Assembly: GCA_000149225.2 (NCBI GenBank)
Contig: CM000691.1
Span: forward strand, 62,001 to 126,000
Direction: 5' to 3'
DNA length: 64,000 bases
Source: Lachancea kluyveri NRRL Y-12651
Taxonomy: Eukaryota > Ascomycota > Saccharomycetes > Saccharomycetales > Saccharomycetaceae
Shown one piece after another: positions 59,830-64,000 of the stretch. The notes under the pieces were generated by a model. The model searched no databases and was not told the DNA's origin. It worked only from the letters and a program-made list of their open reading frames with translations. The position numbers and the translations under genes were made by a program. Each line of letters starts with the position of its first letter. The first letter of the stretch is position 1.

Positions 59830-61917
59830 TCAGCATTGATTCTGTGCAACTGAAACAATGGATGCCTTTTGCTTCAATCCTTCTTTCATCATAACTAGCT
59901 TTTCCATAAAGTTACATTCTGAATGATGTGGAATACCACCATGCTTCAAAATTTCAACCGTCGGATGTGTGTGGTTTTCACGTTCTGGTGATATATAGGT
60001 AATTAAAGAACCACCTTCAGAAATTGCGAATTTGTGATGATCTTTGAAATTAAATTGGAAAGTACCATCACTTAGTTCAAACATTACATATTGTTTGTAA
60101 CGTGTATATCTTCTTAGAAAAACGTCATCCTTGTGATATTCTTCGCGAACAAAAGTTGAAATTCTGCTCAAGTTTGCCTTCATATACTTTGCGAAAAAAT
60201 CGACCACCTCCAAATGCCTTGTTAGTTCATGCGGCTTTTCTGTCAAACTATAGTGGCTAGCTACCCAACCCTCTCTATCATCGTAGCTGATATACCAAAA
60301 TTCCTCGGCATCTGCTAGCCTTAAAACGGTAGTGCCATTATTGAACAATACACCAATGTCATCTGTAGAAAGCTGATACGAAAAACCATGTTTGTTGGAA
60401 TAGTCAACCCACTTTGTAACTACAATCGGATTCTTTATCTGAGGTAGTCTAGACTTGGGCAACCCTCCCATTCTTTTCTGTGCTTCTGCCTCCAGAATAC
60501 CATTTAATGTTAGGTGGCATTCACTGGCCAAAATTCTCAGCGAGATTTCAGACTTGATAACATTTGTGGAAGTAGCTACCAAATCCTTCTTCAGCATAGC
60601 CTGTTGAGCCTTTCTTATTCTAGCTTCGCGTGCCAGATCAGTTAACTTTCTTTGTGTTTCCAAGTCAACGACTTCCTTGTACTTATATCTAGTACCACCT
60701 GGTGACAAGGATTGAGGTAGGATTGATTTTTGTCTTTCTTGATCCAGTTCCGATTTTACTATCTGTACAGGGTCCTTTGTTGTACCAGCGCTAGTCCCTA
60801 GGATACCGGATTGTATCATACAATTTTTAAAGTTTGCTAAGGATTGATCCATATCCAAATTATCATAGACGGGGACAGAGGTTAAAACGTCTCCATTAAT
60901 TCTAGCTGGGAAAATACCCCTGAACCAAACATAGTCCATAATTTCATCTAACGAAGGCCTCTCAATTGGATCAATAGACAAAATATCTTGAATCAATACC
61001 ATCACTTCTTTGGATGTCGGTTTTTCTCTGGGGAAAATATAATCCCCAGATTTAATTCGTTCATAAATGATGTTTACTTCCTTGGCTTGAAAAGGAGGTT
61101 TCCCAATTAATAAAGCATAAATCATGACACCGATAGACCAAATGTCAACCTCGTAAGAGTGCCCTGAATGCTTTCCTGCCAAGACTTCTGGAGCAATGTA
61201 ATTCGGCGTACCACAAACAGTATACTTACGTTCCCTGTCATTTGCCAAAACCGCTGCTAGCCCAAAGTCACCGATTTTCAAGTTATAGTTACTATCGAAA
61301 AAGATGTTACCCAACTTTAAGTCCCTATGAATGACTCGTCTATTATGCATGTATTTGATTGCGCCAACAATTTGGGTAGTGAAGTAACGGACTTCTGGCT
61401 CTGTTAAAACCTTCCTCTTTTTTAGCAAATCCATCAATGAACCATTGGGACAGATTTCTAGCAAAATATAGACATTAGTGTCATCCTCAAAACAGTCGAT
61501 AAACTGAACGATGTTTGGATGTTTCATGCTTTTGTGTATCTGAATTTCTGATAACAACTTCTTTCTAGTCTTTTCAGATTTAATAGAAATCTTGGCAACG
61601 GTTTTGGCCGCAAATATTTTACCACTATCATCTTTCATCTGAAAGCACCTAGCAAATCCACCTTCGCCTAAGAAATGACCTCTATGGTAATCTCTACCTC
61701 TAGTTTTGATCAACGATGGAGGTGTCTTGCAAAGAGCAGAAAGCTTTTCTTTTTTTTTTTTTTGAGCAGGTTGGCGATGCTGATCATTGTTGTGATCCGG
61801 TCTTTTATTTGCTTGGTAATTCTCCTTACCGCTTACAACTTTTATTGGGGTATGGATGGCATTAGACCGTGTGTTCAACTGCTTTTCGTTTACTAGTTGT
61901 AACGGGGCTGCAGACAT
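59830..61917 (-). CDS. CDC5: Polo-like kinase Cdc5
   Basis: A 695-residue mitotic Ser/Thr kinase for mitotic exit, cohesin release, cytokinesis and checkpoint adaptation. Kinase domain at about residues 75-335: glycine loop LGEGGFARC, catalytic Lys105 (FAAKTVAK), HRDLKLGN with Asp199, DFG at 217-219, and activation loop ending CGTPNYIAPEV. Two polo boxes follow (about 500-690: WVDYSNKHGFSYQLSTDDIG, with Trp of the phosphopeptide site, and RYKQYVMFELSDGTFQFNF). The N-terminal 70 residues contain basic stretches and KENYQANK, with RxxL-like elements suggesting APC degradation (inference). It matches YMR001C, just right of CEN13. Confidence 0.97.
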   Translation of the reverse strand: MSAAPLQLVNEKQLNTRSNAIHTPIKVVSGKENYQANKRPDHNNDQHRQPAQKKKKEKLSALCKTPPSLIKTRGRDYHRGHFLGEGGFARCFQMKDDSGKIFAAKTVAKISIKSEKTRKKLLSEIQIHKSMKHPNIVQFIDCFEDDTNVYILLEICPNGSLMDLLKKRKVLTEPEVRYFTTQIVGAIKYMHNRRVIHRDLKLGNIFFDSNYNLKIGDFGLAAVLANDRERKYTVCGTPNYIAPEVLAGKHSGHSYEVDIWSIGVMIYALLIGKPPFQAKEVNIIYERIKSGDYIFPREKPTSKEVMVLIQDILSIDPIERPSLDEIMDYVWFRGIFPARINGDVLTSVPVYDNLDMDQSLANFKNCMIQSGILGTSAGTTKDPVQIVKSELDQERQKSILPQSLSPGGTRYKYKEVVDLETQRKLTDLAREARIRKAQQAMLKKDLVATSTNVIKSEISLRILASECHLTLNGILEAEAQKRMGGLPKSRLPQIKNPIVVTKWVDYSNKHGFSYQLSTDDIGVLFNNGTTVLRLADAEEFWYISYDDREGWVASHYSLTEKPHELTRHLEVVDFFAKYMKANLSRISTFVREEYHKDDVFLRRYTRYKQYVMFELSDGTFQFNFKDHHKFAISEGGSLITYISPERENHTHPTVEILKHGGIPHHSECNFMEKLVMMKEGLKQKASIVSVAQNQC

Positions 61918-62737
61918 TATCGATGTATGCTAACAATAGCGGCAGGTCAAAGAAAAGAGGCTCTTTTAAGAATCAAAAATTAGAAGACTTTTTATATTTT
62001 GAGTCTGGGCAATATGTGAGTGTTTTTGTGGCAGTTTATTCAATTAGAAGAGGATGCGTCGTTATTGTGACACAAACTAAATATTCGCTGGATGAACTGA
62101 ACCAAAAATATAGGAAAAAGTAAAGAAAGTGTATCTTGTAGTTAGATCTACTATGCTGGATTACAGGGTTTCTGTTTTGGGGGAGCAAGTGGTAGTTTAG
62201 TTGGTTGATTCACGCAGGAAGGTGAAGAATAGTGTGTAGATGAACTATTGAGTGCTGCGACGAGTGAAGTAGGTAAAAATACTTTAGTTTGGTTGCGCAA
62301 GTAGTTTAATTTCCCTACTAGGCAGGACTTTTGTGTTGCAGAGTATGATCAGTAGATAAGTGGAACGTTAAACTACAAGCAATTTCTTATTCTGCAACGA
62401 AACCGACGGATGTTCACAACACAAACAAAAGCGTAAACAGTTATGGTGAAAAACTTCCAAAAGGGTAAAGTGTCAACAAACATTAAATCGTATGTAAGGA
62501 TATAAAAATAAGCACGTGACCATGTTGTCGTATATGGTTAGGATATTATTTGTGTTACCCGTCTCTTAAGGAGCTCGAAGGAATTACGCATAACGCGTTT
62601 CTTCTCAAACGTAGAGAAGAAGAAAAAAAAAGTGGCAACTCATCTCTATCTGCTCAAGATTAACTCGAAACTGCGAAGAGACAAATAAGTCTGCCATATT
62701 TAGTACTTTAGAAGAGTTCTTTCAAAGAACAAATTTG
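61918..62737. promoter_or_regulatory. Divergent CDC5-TOP1 intergenic region with putative Mcm1/Fkh and Reb1 sites
   Basis: 820 bp. TTCCAAAAGGGTAA at 62455-62468 resembles an imperfect Mcm1 site, and GTCAACAA at 62472-62479 fits the forkhead consensus GTMAACAA. Such pairs drive G2/M (CLB2-cluster) genes, to which CDC5 belongs. CACGTG is at 62513-62518, and TTACCCG (Reb1) is at 62555-62561, 177 bp before TOP1. The Mcm1 match is weak. Confidence 0.4.
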
Positions 62738-64000
62738 ATGACAGTGAACACTAAACACGAAATATCTGGCGATGAGGAAGAAGACGTTCCGCTATCCTCC
62801 ATCCTGCCCAAAAAAAGGAGAAAGACTAATATTAAAGTCGAGGAGAGTGAGAACAATGTCAAGCCAAAGGTGAAAACTGTAAAAAAAGACCAAGAATATG
62901 ACAGTGATGAGGTTTTATCAAAGGCTGTCAAAAAAAACAGAAAAAAAACGACAAAACCTGTAGCCAAGGACGAGGACGATGAAGAAGAAGAGAAAGCAAT
63001 TTTGAAGAAAGAGGACCAGGACGCGGAAGAAAGGGAATCCGATGAATTTAAGTGGTGGGAACAGGAGAACGATGACGATTCTATTAAATGGACCACTTTG
63101 AGACACAATGGTGTCATCTTCCCCCCAGAATACGAACCTTTGCCTTTACACGTCAAATTATATTACGATGGTAAGCCAGTTGATCTACCACCTCAAGCTG
63201 AAGAAGTTGCTGGATTTTTTGCAGCATTATTAGAATCTGATCATGCCAAAAACCCAGTTTTCCAAAAGAATTTTTTTAATGATTTTTTGGAAGTTTTGAA
63301 AGAAGAAGGTGGTACCGGTAATGGTATAACAATTGAGTCTTTAGACAAGTGTGATTTCACCAAGATGTTTGATCACTTCCAATTAGAAAAAGAACAAAAG
63401 AAACAGTTGAGTTCACAAGAAAAAAAGCAGTTGAAGTTGGAAAAAGAAAAACTCGAAGAGCCCTTTAAATTCTGTTATTTAGATGGCAGAAGAGAGCAGG
63501 TTGGTAATTTCAGAATCGAACCTGCCGGCTTATTCAGAGGACGTGGTGCCCATCCTAAGACAGGTAAATTAAAAAGAAGAGTATACCCTGAGGATGTCGT
63601 TTTGAACCTAGACAAGGATGCACCTATCCCAGAACCTCCAACCGGTCACAAGTGGGGAGAAATCAGGCATGACAACACTGTTCAATGGCTTGCTATGTGG
63701 AGAGAAAACATTTCAAACTCTTTTAAGTATGTCAGGTTTGCTGCTAGCTCTTCATTAAAGGGTATTAGCGACTACAAGAAGTTCGAAAAAGCCAGACAGT
63801 TGAAGGATCACATTGATGCCGTCAGGAAAGATTACAACAAACAGTTGAAAAGCAAAGTCATGCTTGACAGACAAATGGCAGTTGCTACGTATTTGATTGA
63901 TGTGTTTGCTCTTAGAGCTGGTGGTGAAAAGTCTGAGGATGAGGCAGACACTGTTGGCTGTTGTTCGCTTAGATATGAGCATGTTACTTTGAAGCCTCCA
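62738..64000 (+). CDS. TOP1: DNA topoisomerase I (type IB), 5' part
   Basis: 421 codons of an open frame running off the window end. The ATG at 62738 begins [21 protein letters not shown], the conserved start with an acidic stretch. A Lys/Glu-rich N-terminal domain of about 100 residues with nuclear signals (PKKRRK) is followed by the core: [98 protein letters not shown] and [20 protein letters not shown]. The active-site Tyr domain lies beyond the edge. It relaxes positive and negative supercoils during transcription and replication. It matches YOL006C, placed beside RPB11/CDC5. Confidence 0.97.
   Translation, partial: MTVNTKHEISGDEEEDVPLSSILPKKRRKTNIKVEESENNVKPKVKTVKKDQEYDSDEVLSKAVKKNRKKTTKPVAKDEDDEEEEKAILKKEDQDAEERESDEFKWWEQENDDDSIKWTTLRHNGVIFPPEYEPLPLHVKLYYDGKPVDLPPQAEEVAGFFAALLESDHAKNPVFQKNFFNDFLEVLKEEGGTGNGITIESLDKCDFTKMFDHFQLEKEQKKQLSSQEKKQLKLEKEKLEEPFKFCYLDGRREQVGNFRIEPAGLFRGRGAHPKTGKLKRRVYPEDVVLNLDKDAPIPEPPTGHKWGEIRHDNTVQWLAMWRENISNSFKYVRFAASSSLKGISDYKKFEKARQLKDHIDAVRKDYNKQLKSKVMLDRQMAVATYLIDVFALRAGGEKSEDEADTVGCCSLRYEHVTLKPP

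Noticed and set aside
1-64000. CRISPR arrays, bacterial operons or an anti-phage style system
   Set aside because: The DNA is nuclear yeast sequence; no spaced direct repeats or prokaryotic gene arrangement was seen.

Overview
This window is nuclear DNA from a budding yeast of the Saccharomycetaceae. The genes are compact and intronless, the nuclear tRNA genes carry short introns, there is a Ty1-type LTR retrotransposon, and a point centromere sits beside PHO80 and RRP6. The gene order interleaves genes that in Saccharomyces cerevisiae lie on chromosomes V, XIII, XV and XVI: KEL3-PCM1-SOM1-FUM1-PRB1-UTP23-CIN8-NPR2-(DNL4)-TSR3-VRL1-SGT2-ALG6-YPT7-PHO80-CEN-RRP6-IZH2-PFA4-SIN3-RPB11-CDC5-TOP1. 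Such interleaving is expected of a lineage that did not go through the yeast whole-genome duplication (Zygosaccharomyces/Torulaspora or Kluyveromyces/Lachancea type). I cannot name the species. Gene names and synteny statements rest on recognition from memory, not on a search.

Region by region. 1-4.5 kb holds a sugar-assimilation pair: a broken Lac12-type permease diverging from an intact GH3 beta-glucosidase, with a CGG-N11-CCG (Gal4/Lac9-type) site between them. 4.6-24 kb is a housekeeping block: KEL3, PCM1, SOM1, FUM1, tRNA-Leu, vacuolar protease PRB1/YSP3, an unrecognised membrane-anchored protein, UTP23, CIN8 and NPR2. 23.9-26.3 kb is a decayed DNL4 (DNA ligase IV) in its syntenic place. 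26.4-32.2 kb holds TSR3 with a run of about 110 GAA codons, VRL1 interrupted by one in-frame stop, and SGT2. 32.7-39.1 kb is a Ty1-like element and LTR pieces between divergent tRNA-Arg and tRNA-Val genes. 39.8-45.2 kb holds a pirin, ALG6, YPT7 and PHO80. The centromere is at about 46.23-46.42 kb. 46.9-64 kb holds RRP6, IZH2, tRNA-Thr, PFA4, SIN3, RPB11, CDC5 and the 5' two-fifths or more of TOP1, which runs off the edge.

Most genes are ordinary conserved yeast functions: rRNA processing, cell cycle, glycosylation, vesicle traffic and TORC1/phosphate signalling. The points worth a second look are the loss of DNL4 (classical end joining), the nonsense-interrupted VRL1, the very long GAA/TTC tract inside TSR3, the centromere with a long CDEII, an intron in tRNA-Arg(ACG), the Saccharomyces-like Ty1 in an unduplicated gene order, and several long gene-free intervals. 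I found no clear new multi-gene system.

Several longest open frames begin at non-ATG codons. For KEL3, PCM1, the 16.6 kb gene, PHO80, RRP6 and SIN3 I moved the start to the first conserved or plausible ATG.
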